Below, piece by piece: positions 24,925-33,264 of a stretch of 64,000 nt of DNA. Each line of letters begins with the position of its first letter. Within the stretch, counting starts at the first letter, position 1. Position numbers and translations under genes: made by a program. This DNA is from Candidatus Onthomonas avicola. Its GTDB lineage: Bacteria; Bacillota; Clostridia; Oscillospirales; Oscillospiraceae. The stretch spans positions 1 through 64,000 of the forward strand of contig DVJB01000061.1 in assembly GCA_018710845.1 (NCBI GenBank), in the 5' to 3' direction. The notes under the pieces are model-generated. The model was not told the DNA's origin. It saw only the letters and a list, made by a program, of their open reading frames with translations, and made no database searches.

Positions 24925-24957
24925 AAATTGATATTGAAGACATGGAGCGATTGATAG

Positions 24958-26136
24958 ATGGAAATCAACGGAATTGAGCGGGAGGAGAACGTCCGCTATG
25001 ACCAGCTCGGCCTCTCTGAGCCGATCATGCAGGCGCTGGAGAAGAAGGGCTACCGCCAGGCGACACCGGTGCAGGCGGGCGCCATCCCGTTTTTGATGGA
25101 CTGGAAGGACGTGGTGGCCAAGGCCCCCACCGGTACGGGTAAGACCTTTGCCTTCGGTATCCCCATCCTGGAGCATATCGACCTGGCCGAGGAGATGGTG
25201 CAGGCCCTCATTCTCGCGCCGACGCGGGAGCTGGCGATCCAGATTCGGGACGAGCTGCGCGAGCTGTGCGCCTTCCGGCCCGGCATCCGGGTGGTCTGCC
25301 TCTACGGCGGCCAGCCGATCGACAAGCAGACCAAGCAGCTCAAGAACTGTCCGCAGATCGTCGTGGCCACCCCCGGCCGGCTGATGGACCACTGCAAGCG
25401 GCGCAACCTGAAGCTGGACAGCGTCCAGACCGTCATCCTGGACGAGGCGGACCGGATGCTGGACATGGGCTTTATCGACGACGTGACCAAAATTTTGGAT
25501 ATGATGCCCCAGCGGCGCAACCTGGGGCTGTTTTCCGCGACCATCAGCCGTGAGGTGATGGACATCTCCTGGGTCTACCAGCGTGACCCGGCGGAGATCA
25601 CCGTCCGCCCTGTGGCGCAGGATCGGCCGGATATCCAGCAGTACCGCATCATGCTCACCGACCGCAGCCAGAAGCTGGACACCCTGCTCGGCCTGCTGCA
25701 CGGCGGCGGCTACGAGCGGGCGATCGCCTTTTGCAATACCAAGAGCATGACCGACCGCCTGGCCGCGCTGCTGAAGCAGAACGGCGTCTCCTGCCAGCCC
25801 ATCCACGGCGACATCCCCCAGAAGCAGCGTGAGAAGACCCTCCAGGACTTCCGGGACGGCAAGCTCACCGTGCTGGTGGCCACCGACGTGGCCGCGCGCG
25901 GGCTGGATATCGACGACGTGGACGTGGTCTTCAACTACGACGTCCCGGACGAGCACGAGTATTATATCCACCGCATCGGCCGCACCGGCCGGGCGAAGAA
26001 GCACGGCGTGAGCTACACCTTTGTGGCCACCGTCACCGAGGAGATCAAGCTCGATGAGATCGTCCGCAGTCAGCGCTATGAGATTCAGACCCTGCGCTAC
26101 GACGAGGACGGCTGCCTGATGCTCACGGAAAAGTGA
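24958..26136 (+). CDS. DEAD-box RNA helicase
   Basis: A 392-residue ATP-dependent RNA helicase containing only the two RecA-like domains. Motifs in order: Q motif (YRQATPVQAGAIP), APTGTGKT (Walker A), PTRELAIQ, TPGRLMD, DEADR, FSAT (SAT motif), VATDVAARGLDID and HRIGRTGRAKK. It lacks the long C-terminal RNA-binding extension of DeaD/CshA and so resembles minimal clostridial helicases. Likely roles are mRNA turnover or ribosome assembly (inference). Confidence 0.93.
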   Translation: MEINGIEREENVRYDQLGLSEPIMQALEKKGYRQATPVQAGAIPFLMDWKDVVAKAPTGTGKTFAFGIPILEHIDLAEEMVQALILAPTRELAIQIRDELRELCAFRPGIRVVCLYGGQPIDKQTKQLKNCPQIVVATPGRLMDHCKRRNLKLDSVQTVILDEADRMLDMGFIDDVTKILDMMPQRRNLGLFSATISREVMDISWVYQRDPAEITVRPVAQDRPDIQQYRIMLTDRSQKLDTLLGLLHGGGYERAIAFCNTKSMTDRLAALLKQNGVSCQPIHGDIPQKQREKTLQDFRDGKLTVLVATDVAARGLDIDDVDVVFNYDVPDEHEYYIHRIGRTGRAKKHGVSYTFVATVTEEIKLDEIVRSQRYEIQTLRYDEDGCLMLTEK

Positions 26137-26319
26137 GTCCAACTGCACAAAACCGGGCAGAACTGCCCGGACAGACGCCGGCGCGCCGCGGGAGAGGGCT
26201 TCCGCGCCGCGCCGGCGTCCACCTTGCCGCGCGATGCCGTTTGGATGCATTTTTGTGCTACCCTTTCCCCCAGACGGCGCCGCGGCCGAGCCGCCGCGGC
26301 GGAGAGAGGAAGGGACAGT

Positions 26320-26991
26320 ATGATCCGAATCCTGATTGTAGAGGATGAAAAGCCGATTTCCAACCTGATGCGCATGAGCCTCAGCCGCGCGGGCTACCAC
26401 TGCACCTGTGTCTATGATGGCTTGGCCGCCGCGGACCTCCTGGAGCGGGAGAGCTTTGACCTCATCCTGCTCGACGTGATGCTGCCCGGGGTGGACGGCT
26501 TTGAGCTGATGGGCTATATCCGTCCGCTGGAAATTCCCGTCATCTTCATCACCGCCAAGAATGCCGTGAGCGACCGGGTGAAGGGGTTGAAAATGGGGGC
26601 GGAGGACTACCTGGTCAAGCCTTTTGAGATCATCGAGCTGCTCGCGCGGGTGGAGGTGGTCCTGCGGCGCTACCACAAGCTGGGCAGCGTTCTGGAGATT
26701 GGCGGGCTGCACATCGACCTGCGCTCCATGCAGGTCTTTCGTGACGGACAGGAGATCGCCCTGACGCCGAAGGAGTATGAGCTGCTGCTCCTCTTTGCGC
26801 AGAACCCCGGCATCGCCCTGTATCGGGAGACCATCTACCAGCGCGTCTGGGACAGTGAGTATCTCTACACCACGCGCACGGTGGACCTGCATGTCCAGCG
26901 CCTGCGCAAAAAAGTGGGCTGGCAGCAGATTCTGGTGGCCGTGCCCAAGGTCGGCTACCGGCTGGAGGTGCCCCGTGAGCTTTCGCACTAA
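26320..26991 (+). CDS. OmpR/PhoB-family response regulator
   Basis: A 223-residue DNA-binding regulator. The receiver domain (1-115) has the acidic pair ED near 8-9, phospho-acceptor Asp52 (LILLDVMLPG), Thr in FITAKN and Lys in YLVKPFE. A winged-helix output domain (about 125-220) follows (LTPKEYELLLLFAQNPG, TRTVDLHVQRLRKKVG). An ATG in a cluster of AGGAAGG sites fixes the start. It overlaps the kinase gene by 17 bp. Confidence 0.95.
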   Translation: MIRILIVEDEKPISNLMRMSLSRAGYHCTCVYDGLAAADLLERESFDLILLDVMLPGVDGFELMGYIRPLEIPVIFITAKNAVSDRVKGLKMGAEDYLVKPFEIIELLARVEVVLRRYHKLGSVLEIGGLHIDLRSMQVFRDGQEIALTPKEYELLLLFAQNPGIALYRETIYQRVWDSEYLYTTRTVDLHVQRLRKKVGWQQILVAVPKVGYRLEVPRELSH

Positions 26992-28381
26992 GATTATGCT
27001 CTGCACGGCGGTGCTCATCGCCCTGGCCTTCGGCCTGGGCGGGACGCTGCTGATCTCGCTGTCCTTCCAGAACGCGCTGGACCAGCAGGAGGAGCGGGCG
27101 GTCCAGTCCTTTCAGACGGTGCAGAGCACCCTCGGCCTGGTCAACTCGGTCAGCAGTCAGACCCAGGAGGAGGACGTCGTCTCCGTCCTGCGCCAGATGG
27201 ACACGCAGAGCGGCGGCGCCTGGCTCGCGCTGCGCATCACTTCGGAGGGGGAGGTGCTCTATCAGAGCACCGGAGCGCAGACCAGCCTGCTGCACAGCCT
27301 GTGGGAGGAGGTGACCTCGGAAGGCGGCCTGCTCGAGCGCTTCACCGACGGGGAGGGGCACTACCTTCAGATTGCCAGTCCCTTTCTCATCAACGAGCAG
27401 ACCTACTGCCTGGAGGCGCTCTACGACAGCTCGGAGGCCTACCGCGACCGGGACAACCAGCAGCGCAGCTACCGGCAGATCTTCTGGCTGGTGGTGCTCG
27501 CCGGGGCGGCGGTGTCCTGGCTGATGGCGGGGCTGCTGACCCGGCCGCTGCGCCGCCTGTCCGCGGCCAGCCAGGCGCTGGCGGAGGGGAACCTCTCCAG
27601 CCGCTCGCGGATTCAGACCGGCGACGAGATTGGACGCCTCAGCCGTGACTTTGACCGCATGGCGGACAGCATGGAGGAGTATATCCGCCGCCTGCAGGAG
27701 AGCATGCGCCACCAGGAGGAGTTTATGGGCAGCTTTGCCCACGAGCTCAAGACGCCGATGACCTCCATCATCGGCTACGCCGACATGCTGCGCGGCCAGT
27801 CCCTCACGGGGGAGGAGGTGCGCGAGGCGGCCAACTATATCTTCAGCGAGGGGGTACGGCTCGAGCGGCTCTCTCTCAAGCTGCTTGACCTGCTCGTGCT
27901 GCGGAAGGAGGACTTCCGGCTCGTGCCGGTGGAGCTGGTCCCCTTCGCCCGGCAGATCAAGGGGATGCTCGAGCCGGTGATGCGCCGGCACCAGATCACC
28001 CTGCGCGTCTACTGCCGGCCCGGCCGCTGCCGGATGGAGCCGGAGCTGGCCAAATCTCTGGTCATCAACCTGATCGACAACGCCCGCAAGGCGATGGATG
28101 GGCCGGGGGAGATCATCCTGAACATGCGCCCGACGGAGGAGGGCTGTCTCATCCAGGTGGCGGACAACGGCCGCGGCATCCCGCCGGAGGAGATCGACAA
28201 GATCACCGAGGCCTTTTACCGCGTGGACAAATCCCGTTCCCGCGCGCAGGGGGGCGCGGGTCTGGGCCTTGCCCTGTGCGGGGAGATCGTGCGGATTCAC
28301 CACGGCACACTCCAGTTTGAGAGCCGTCCCGGCGCGGGGACGTTGGTCACCGCCGAGCTGAAAGGGGGCGCGGCGGCATGA
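26975..28381 (+). CDS. Membrane sensor histidine kinase
   Basis: A 468-residue kinase, partner of the preceding regulator. Two transmembrane helices (about 8-29 and 169-188) flank an extracytoplasmic sensor (30-168). Then come HAMP (about 189-240), HisKA with phospho-acceptor His256 in SFAHELKTPMTSIIGY, and the ATPase domain with NLIDNARKA (N box), VADNGRGIPPEE and GGAGLGLALC. The start is a GTG six bases after GGAGGT, inside the end of the regulator gene. It is followed with a 4-bp overlap by the first of two secreted accessory proteins. Confidence 0.93.
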   Translation: MSFRTKIMLCTAVLIALAFGLGGTLLISLSFQNALDQQEERAVQSFQTVQSTLGLVNSVSSQTQEEDVVSVLRQMDTQSGGAWLALRITSEGEVLYQSTGAQTSLLHSLWEEVTSEGGLLERFTDGEGHYLQIASPFLINEQTYCLEALYDSSEAYRDRDNQQRSYRQIFWLVVLAGAAVSWLMAGLLTRPLRRLSAASQALAEGNLSSRSRIQTGDEIGRLSRDFDRMADSMEEYIRRLQESMRHQEEFMGSFAHELKTPMTSIIGYADMLRGQSLTGEEVREAANYIFSEGVRLERLSLKLLDLLVLRKEDFRLVPVELVPFARQIKGMLEPVMRRHQITLRVYCRPGRCRMEPELAKSLVINLIDNARKAMDGPGEIILNMRPTEEGCLIQVADNGRGIPPEEIDKITEAFYRVDKSRSRAQGGAGLGLALCGEIVRIHHGTLQFESRPGAGTLVTAELKGGAAA

Positions 28382-29169
28382 GACGGTGGCTGACGAGCTG
28401 TGCCCTCGTGCTCGCCGCCCTCGTCCTGGTGGCGGCGGCGTTCCGACTGCCCGACTTCGCCGCCCGGCGGCAGGACGAGGCCGCCAACGGGGTGAGCGCC
28501 TACCGGCCGGAGGATGAGCTGCAGCTCACCGTCGGCAGCGGCACCACCTTTGCCCAGCGCCTGGAGCTTGCCGTCAACGCCAACGCCGTGACGGTGTCCG
28601 GCGCGGGCGAGATGCACCTCACCGCCGGGGAGGCGGCGGAGCTGGCGCGCCAGGCGGCGGAGGAACTTCTCCCGCCCGGCAGCATGGCGGAGGTGGAAAT
28701 GGGCACGGTGCAGGCGCTGATGGCCTGGGATGGGGCGCTGGAGCGGACGGTGCCAGTCTGGTCGGTGGACGCCGAGCTCTGGTCGGAGGACCAGACGGTC
28801 TGGTACGGCACGTTTTACTGCTACCTGGATGACGAGACAGGAGCGCTTCTCATGTTCAACATGCAAAACTATGAGGAAGACGTGGACTGGCTGTGGACGG
28901 CGCTCGACGCCGTGGAAACGGGCAATCCGGACGGGCAGGGGAGCGACATGTCCGCTGAGGCATGGGGGCTGGCCCGCCCGCCGGAGTACGCCCTGGCGGC
29001 GGTCCAGTGGATGCTGGGGGAGGACTGGACGCTGGAGGCGGTCGACGGCGAGGACCTGGATGCCCTGAGCACCCGTTACCGGGTGATGGCCACACGGGGG
29101 GAGGACGCGCTCCTGATCCCGGTCTATCTCTGGACCTGGGGCGTCGTGGTCAACAGCGAGATGTGGTGA
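28378..29169 (+). CDS. Secreted hypothetical protein, two-component operon (paralogue 1)
   Basis: A 263-residue protein I do not recognise. A signal-anchor or signal peptide (1-22, no lipobox cysteine) precedes RLPDFAARRQDEA, then an acidic, tryptophan-rich alpha/beta region with WYGTFYCYLDDETGALLMF near 140-158. Its start overlaps the kinase stop (ATGA), and the next gene is a recognisable relative (CLPELAAWRQDAA at the same place). The organisation suggests that both act with the kinase at the outer face of the membrane (inference). Confidence 0.75.
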   Translation: MRRWLTSCALVLAALVLVAAAFRLPDFAARRQDEAANGVSAYRPEDELQLTVGSGTTFAQRLELAVNANAVTVSGAGEMHLTAGEAAELARQAAEELLPPGSMAEVEMGTVQALMAWDGALERTVPVWSVDAELWSEDQTVWYGTFYCYLDDETGALLMFNMQNYEEDVDWLWTALDAVETGNPDGQGSDMSAEAWGLARPPEYALAAVQWMLGEDWTLEAVDGEDLDALSTRYRVMATRGEDALLIPVYLWTWGVVVNSEMW

Positions 29170-29189
29170 GAGACGGAGGAGGGGGCGGG

Positions 29190-29996
29190 ATGCGCCGGAG
29201 GAAGAGAGAGCTGGCGCCGCTGGCCGCGGCGGCGCTGATTTTGCTGGCGGCCTTCTGCCTGCCGGAGCTGGCCGCCTGGCGGCAGGACGCCGCGCGGCCG
29301 GGGCAGGAACCCTTTGATGAGTCCCCTCTCCAGCTCGAGCTGGACAGCGGCCTGACCTATCCCGAGCGGCTGCGGGTGGTGGCGGACCTGAGCTGCGTAC
29401 AGGTCGCGGTGGAGCCGGACCAGATGAACATGAGCGAGGACGAGGTGCTGGCACAGGCCGACAGCGTACTGGAGGTCTGGTTCTCCGGCGGGGAGTTGGA
29501 AGAAGGGATCTCCCCCGAGCTGTGGCTGAATAACGAGATGCCGGAGCCGATCGGCATGTGGTCCTGCTGGGGGACGATTGTCGAGGACTGGAACGATGCG
29601 GCGAATTCGTCCGCCTGGATCTCCCTCTACCTGGACGACGCGAGCGGGCGGCTGCTGCGGATCTCCTACTCCGGCACGAATGCCTGGCGGGACTACCTCT
29701 GGAATGCCTGCGCCGAGCAGGGCTGGGAGCCGCCTGCAGCGGACGGCGGCACCGGCACCGCCTGGGAAGAGGATGCCTGGGCCCTGCTCGCCCTCTTCCT
29801 GGAGGGGAAGACGGAGGGGGCCGGCCTGGAGGTCGCGTATGAGGTCGGCGGTATCACCTATTATCTCTTCTCCTGCCAGGTGGACGGGGAGACGGTCTCC
29901 CTTCAGATTGAGGTGTCGGACGGCTTCTGGGCGGTGAACAACTGGCGGACGGTCGGGCTGGACGATTTCAGCGAAGTGGAAGCGGAGGAGCCGTGA
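29190..29996 (+). CDS. Secreted hypothetical protein, two-component operon (paralogue 2)
   Basis: A 268-residue protein with an N-terminal hydrophobic segment (about 9-28), related to the preceding gene. Both have a LPxxAAxRQD motif after the membrane segment, a GL/GTTFAQRLEL-like or GLTYPERLRV segment, and an ISLYLDDASGRLLRISY / CYLDDETGALLMFNM strand pair. GGAGG precedes the ATG at 29190; the longer frame upstream overlaps paralogue 1 and is not coding. Function unknown. Confidence 0.75.
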   Translation: MRRRKRELAPLAAAALILLAAFCLPELAAWRQDAARPGQEPFDESPLQLELDSGLTYPERLRVVADLSCVQVAVEPDQMNMSEDEVLAQADSVLEVWFSGGELEEGISPELWLNNEMPEPIGMWSCWGTIVEDWNDAANSSAWISLYLDDASGRLLRISYSGTNAWRDYLWNACAEQGWEPPAADGGTGTAWEEDAWALLALFLEGKTEGAGLEVAYEVGGITYYLFSCQVDGETVSLQIEVSDGFWAVNNWRTVGLDDFSEVEAEEP

Positions 29997-30021
29997 ATCT
30001 GATACACGCCCTTTAGAAAAT

Positions 30022-30066
30022 CTTAATCTCTTATGCAGGGAGACCTTAAGGTTTTCCTGCTATTCT
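30022..30066 (+). promoter_or_regulatory. Probable response-regulator box and promoter of the C39-like gene
   Basis: Direct repeats CTTAATCTC (30022-30030) and CTTAAGGTT (30045-30053), 23 bp apart (about two helical turns), stand upstream of TATTCT (30061-30066). There is no recognisable -35. Direct repeats replacing a -35 are typical of activation by OmpR/PhoB-family regulators, and one is encoded 3 kb upstream. Confidence 0.45.
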
Positions 30067-30100
30067 TTTGAGCAGACAAGCACAAGAGAGGCGGATTTTT

Positions 30101-30934
30101 ATGTACGATCGCACGACCTACCGGCAGCAGGGAACCTTTTATGAGCTGCCCCCCGACGCTGCGCCGCGGAGGCGGCGTCACCGCAGAAAGCGCCGCTCCG
30201 TCTGGCCTCGGCTGCTGTTGGTGGCCATCGTGGGGCTCCTGCTCTGGCGGGGACTGCCGGTACTGGGCGATCAGCTTGCCCGGCTGGAGCTGCGCGCGCA
30301 GGAGCCGGAGCGCTTTTCCGAGCTACCGGAGAACCTGCAGGCGCTCTGGGAGAAGAACGAGGACGCGCGCGGCTTTGTGGAGGACTATTGGGAGAAAAAG
30401 GATCAGACCTTTTCCGTCGACCTGTCGGAATACGCCGGAAGCGGCACTGTTCCCCTGCTGATGCAGTGGGACGAGCGGTGGGGCTACAATACCTACTCCG
30501 GAGACCTCATGGGGCTGACCGGCTGCGGGCCCACCTGTCTCGCCATGGCGGCGATCTATCTGACGGGGGACACCTCCCTCGACCCGTATACCGTCGCCCA
30601 ATTTGCCGAGACAAACGGCTACGCCGTGCCGGGCAGCGGCACGGCTTGGGCCCTCATGACGGACGGGGCGGAGACCCTCGGCCTCACGGCGCGGGAGCTG
30701 CCGCTGGATGAAAATTCGATGGTCACCGCTCTGGAAGGCGGTGAGCTGGTGATCTGCGTGATGGGGCCGGGCGACTTCACCGACAGCGGACACTTCATCG
30801 TCCTCACCGGCTGTCAGGACGGGGCGTTCACCGTCAACGACCCCAACAGCTACGCCCGCTCCGAGCGGACGTGGACCTTTGACGACCTGCAATACCAGGT
30901 GAAAAACCTCTGGGCGCTGGGCGCGCCGGCCTGA
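30101..30934 (+). CDS. Membrane-anchored C39-like peptidase family protein
   Basis: A 277-residue protein. A basic cytoplasmic N terminus (RRRRHRRKRRS) leads into one transmembrane helix (35-52), then an extracytoplasmic papain-like C39_2 domain (about 115-275). Catalytic candidates are Cys142 in TGCGPTCLAMA, His231 in SGHFIVL and Asp247 in NDPNS. It therefore probably cleaves peptides outside the membrane, for example in wall remodelling or peptide processing (inference). GAGAGG nine bases upstream supports the start. Its promoter resembles a target of the neighbouring two-component system. Confidence 0.8.
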   Translation: MYDRTTYRQQGTFYELPPDAAPRRRRHRRKRRSVWPRLLLVAIVGLLLWRGLPVLGDQLARLELRAQEPERFSELPENLQALWEKNEDARGFVEDYWEKKDQTFSVDLSEYAGSGTVPLLMQWDERWGYNTYSGDLMGLTGCGPTCLAMAAIYLTGDTSLDPYTVAQFAETNGYAVPGSGTAWALMTDGAETLGLTARELPLDENSMVTALEGGELVICVMGPGDFTDSGHFIVLTGCQDGAFTVNDPNSYARSERTWTFDDLQYQVKNLWALGAPA

Positions 30935-30948
30935 GAGGAGGAGCGGGG

Positions 30949-31200
30949 ATGAGGAGAGCGGGACTGCTTGCGCTGACGGCCTGCCTGCTGCTGGCCCTGG
31001 GCGGCTATCACCGGGCGGATGCCGCCCGGGAAACGGAGCCGTTGCAGGTCTGCTGCGAGGAACGGACCGCCTCCCGGGGCGCGTGGAGGGAGGAGAGACG
31101 GGACCTGTATCTCCATCTGCGCCGCCGGGCTGCCGTCGGGCGGGCGGACGGAGAAGCCCTTGCCCCGCGCGCCGCCGTGTGGCATAATAGAGCCAGATGA
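30949..31200 (+). CDS. Possible small secreted protein
   Basis: An 83-codon frame with a strong ribosome site (GAGGAGGAGCGGGG) 14 bp after the peptidase gene. Residues 1-26 make a good signal peptide (LLALTACLLLALGG...ADA). The rest is Arg-rich and does not look like a typical folded domain, so the reading frame may be damaged or non-coding after the signal peptide. Recorded because of the ribosome site; no function proposed. Confidence 0.35.
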   Translation: MRRAGLLALTACLLLALGGYHRADAARETEPLQVCCEERTASRGAWREERRDLYLHLRRRAAVGRADGEALAPRAAVWHNRAR

Positions 31201-31222
31201 CTGCGGCGGGGAGCGGATCAAA

Positions 31223-31870
31223 ATGGATACCTGGGAGACACTCGGCCCCTATCGCCTCCGACAGCGCGAGGGCCTGCCCAAGCTGGGGCGGGACAGTCTG
31301 CTGTTGGGGGCGTTTGCCGCCCTGCGGCCCGGCTGGCGGGTGTGTGACCTCGGCTGCGGCAGCGGCGCGCTCGCCCTCCTGCTCGCCCGGCGGGCGGAGG
31401 GGCTGACGCTGGACGGGCTGGACCTCCTGCCGGACTGCGCCGCCCTCGCGGCGGAGAACCTGCGCGCCAACGGCCTGACCGGCCGCGTCCTGACCGGCGA
31501 CGTCGCGGCCCTGCCGCGAGAGCTGCCCGCGGGGCAGTATGATCTGGTGATCGCCAATCCGCCCTACTTTGCCGCCGGGCGGGGCGGGGCGGCAGCAGGC
31601 GCGCGCGGCACGGCCCGGACCGGGGTCTCCTTCGCCCCGTGGTGCGCGGCGGCGCGGCGGCTGCTGAAAAACGGCGGACGGTTTGCCCTGTGCGCCCGCC
31701 CGGACCGGCTGGTGGAGCTGCTCGCGGCGCTGACTGCCTGCGGGCTGGAGCCAAAGCGCCTCCAGTGCGTGCAAAGCGCCGACGGCCGCCCGGCCAATTT
31801 GATCTTATTGGAGTCGGCAGCCCAGGGAAAGCCCGGCCTGGAGCTGCTGCCCGTCCTGATTGCGAGGTGA
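31223..31870 (+). CDS. tRNA1(Val) (adenine(37)-N6)-methyltransferase family protein
   Basis: A 215-residue SAM-dependent methyltransferase of the TrmN6/YfiC type. VCDLGCGSGALALLLA binds SAM, LDGLDLLPDCAALA follows, and IANPPYF is the NPPY catalytic motif of adenine-N6 methylases. In Bacillus the homologue (YabB) lies just before rsmI and abrB, and the same three-gene neighbourhood is seen here, which supports the call. GGGGAGCGG lies nine bases before this ATG. Confidence 0.83.
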   Translation: MDTWETLGPYRLRQREGLPKLGRDSLLLGAFAALRPGWRVCDLGCGSGALALLLARRAEGLTLDGLDLLPDCAALAAENLRANGLTGRVLTGDVAALPRELPAGQYDLVIANPPYFAAGRGGAAAGARGTARTGVSFAPWCAAARRLLKNGGRFALCARPDRLVELLAALTACGLEPKRLQCVQSADGRPANLILLESAAQGKPGLELLPVLIAR

Positions 31871-31875
31871 CTTCC

Positions 31876-32709
31876 ATGCCCGGCACCCTCTATCTCGTCC
31901 CCACTCCGATCGGCAATCTCTCTGACCTCTCCCAGCGCGCCGAGCGCACGCTCGCGGAGGTGGACTTTATCGCCGCGGAGGACACACGTGTGTCCCTCAA
32001 GCTGCTCAACCACCTCGGCATCCGAAAGCCGATGGTGAGTTATTACCGCCACAATACGCAGACCAGCGGCCCGGCCATCGTGGACCGCCTCCTCGCCGGG
32101 GAGTGCTGCGCCCTCGTCACCGACGCGGGGACCCCCGCCGTCAGCGACCCGGGAGAGGACCTCGTCGCCCTCTGCGTCCGGGCCGGGGTGCCGGTCATCG
32201 CTCTGCCCGGCCCGTGCGCGCTCATCACGGCGCTGGCGGTCTCCGGCCTCCCCACCGGCCGCTTCACCTTTGAGGGGTTCCTCCCGATGAATAAGAAAAA
32301 CCGACGCCGGCATCTGGACAGCCTGCGCGCGGAGGAGCGGACCATGATCTTTTACGAGGCGCCGCACAAGCTGTCCGACACGCTGGACGACCTCGCCGCC
32401 GCCTTCGGCCCGGACCGTCCCGCCGCCCTTTGCCGCGAGCTGACCAAGCTGCACGAGGAGGTCCTGCGTACCACCCTGGGCGGCGCGGCGGAGCACTACC
32501 GGGAGACCGAGCCGCGGGGAGAGTTCGTCCTCGTCGTCGCCGGCGCGCCGGAGCGGGAGGAGGATGCCCCCTCTCTGGCGGACGCGGCGGAGCGGGTGCT
32601 CGCCCTGCGGGAGCAGGGGCTCTCCCTGCGTGCGGCGGCCAAACAGGTGGCCGGGGAGACCGGCCTGGGGAAAAATGAATTGTATCAGGCTGCGCTTGAC
32701 CTGCAGTGA
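31876..32709 (+). CDS. rsmI: 16S rRNA (cytidine(1402)-2'-O)-methyltransferase
   Basis: A 277-residue tetrapyrrole-methylase-fold enzyme that methylates C1402 of 16S rRNA in the decoding centre. Landmarks are LYLVPTPIGNLSDLSQRA at the start, AEDTRVSLKLLNHL, VTDAGTPAVSDPGEDLV, the SAM loop PGPCALITALAVSGL and FEGFLP. It begins five bases after the methylase stop codon, with GAGGTG seven bases upstream. The operon ends at a clear terminator. Confidence 0.96.
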   Translation: MPGTLYLVPTPIGNLSDLSQRAERTLAEVDFIAAEDTRVSLKLLNHLGIRKPMVSYYRHNTQTSGPAIVDRLLAGECCALVTDAGTPAVSDPGEDLVALCVRAGVPVIALPGPCALITALAVSGLPTGRFTFEGFLPMNKKNRRRHLDSLRAEERTMIFYEAPHKLSDTLDDLAAAFGPDRPAALCRELTKLHEEVLRTTLGGAAEHYRETEPRGEFVLVVAGAPEREEDAPSLADAAERVLALREQGLSLRAAAKQVAGETGLGKNELYQAALDLQ

Positions 32710-32717
32710 AACAGAGC

Positions 32718-32766
32718 AAAAAACCGGCCCGGAGAGAGGGAAGACCTCTTGGCTCCGGGCCGGTTT
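32718..32766. terminator. Bidirectional terminator between rsmI and the AbrB-like gene
   Basis: A perfect 14-bp outer stem AAACCGGCCCGGAG (32721-32734 with 32753-32766) with A and T flanks, between converging genes. Confidence 0.85.
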
Positions 32767-32777
32767 ATGTCTGCCAT

Positions 32778-33020
32778 TTACAGCGCCTTGAGCTGCTTGA
32801 GGCAGGCGGGGCAGATGTTCTTGCCCTTGTAGGGCACCACATTCCGCGCGTTGCCGCAGAAGATGCAGGAGGGCTGATATTTGCGCAGCACGATGGACGA
32901 GCCGTCCACATAGATCTCCAGCGCGTCGCGCTCGGAGATCTCCAGGGTGCGCCGCAGCTCGATGGGCAGGACAATCCGCCCCAGTTCATCCACTTTTCGA
33001 ACGATACCAGTTGCCTTCAT
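32778..33020 (-). CDS. AbrB/SpoVT-type transition-state regulator
   Basis: An 80-residue DNA-binding protein. The SpoVT-AbrB swapped-hairpin domain (1-48: TGIVRKVDELGRIVLPIELRRTL) is followed by a short C-terminal part with two CxxC pairs (CIFCG and CPACL) that could hold zinc. AbrB-like proteins act as global regulators of stationary-phase and sporulation genes. AAGGAGAG eight bases upstream decides the start. Its place beside rsmI and spmAB fits a sporulation-linked role. Confidence 0.9.
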   Translation of the reverse strand: MKATGIVRKVDELGRIVLPIELRRTLEISERDALEIYVDGSSIVLRKYQPSCIFCGNARNVVPYKGKNICPACLKQLKAL

Positions 33021-33103
33021 GATAATCTCTCCTTTTCCGGGACAGCCGTGGTAGGGGCATGCCCCGGTGAAAACGAGGCAGAACAGACGCTGCAATACCT
33101 CTA

Positions 33104-33131
33104 ATTTTATGCCAAACAGACCAATAGTCAA
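33104..33131 (-). promoter_or_regulatory. Promoter of the AbrB-like gene
   Basis: Minus strand TTGACT (33126-33131), 16-base spacer, TAAAAT (33104-33109). Confidence 0.65.
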
Positions 33132-33192
33132 GGGAAAAACGCCGAAAAAAAGAATTGTTTAGAAGTTGCCCGCCCCGGAGCGCCGTCCCGCC

Positions 33193-33220
33193 GCATAAAT
33201 CGGCGCGGGGACCATATAGT
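33193..33220 (+). promoter_or_regulatory. Sigma-E-like sporulation promoter of spmAB
   Basis: GCATAAA (33193-33199), a 13-base spacer and CATATAGT (33213-33220) closely match the B. subtilis sigma-E pattern (kmATATT, N14, CATACAnT), 45 bases before spmA. No sigma-A promoter is evident. Confidence 0.55.
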
Positions 33221-33264
33221 GGGACCAGCAGGTCTGACGGGACCGGAACAGGGAGGAACAGGCG

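Noticed and set aside
23788..27018. 1076-codon minus-strand frame
   Set aside because: Only the last 337 codons match an exonuclease family. The rest is antisense to the DEAD-box helicase and response regulator, and a promoter lies just before the real start.
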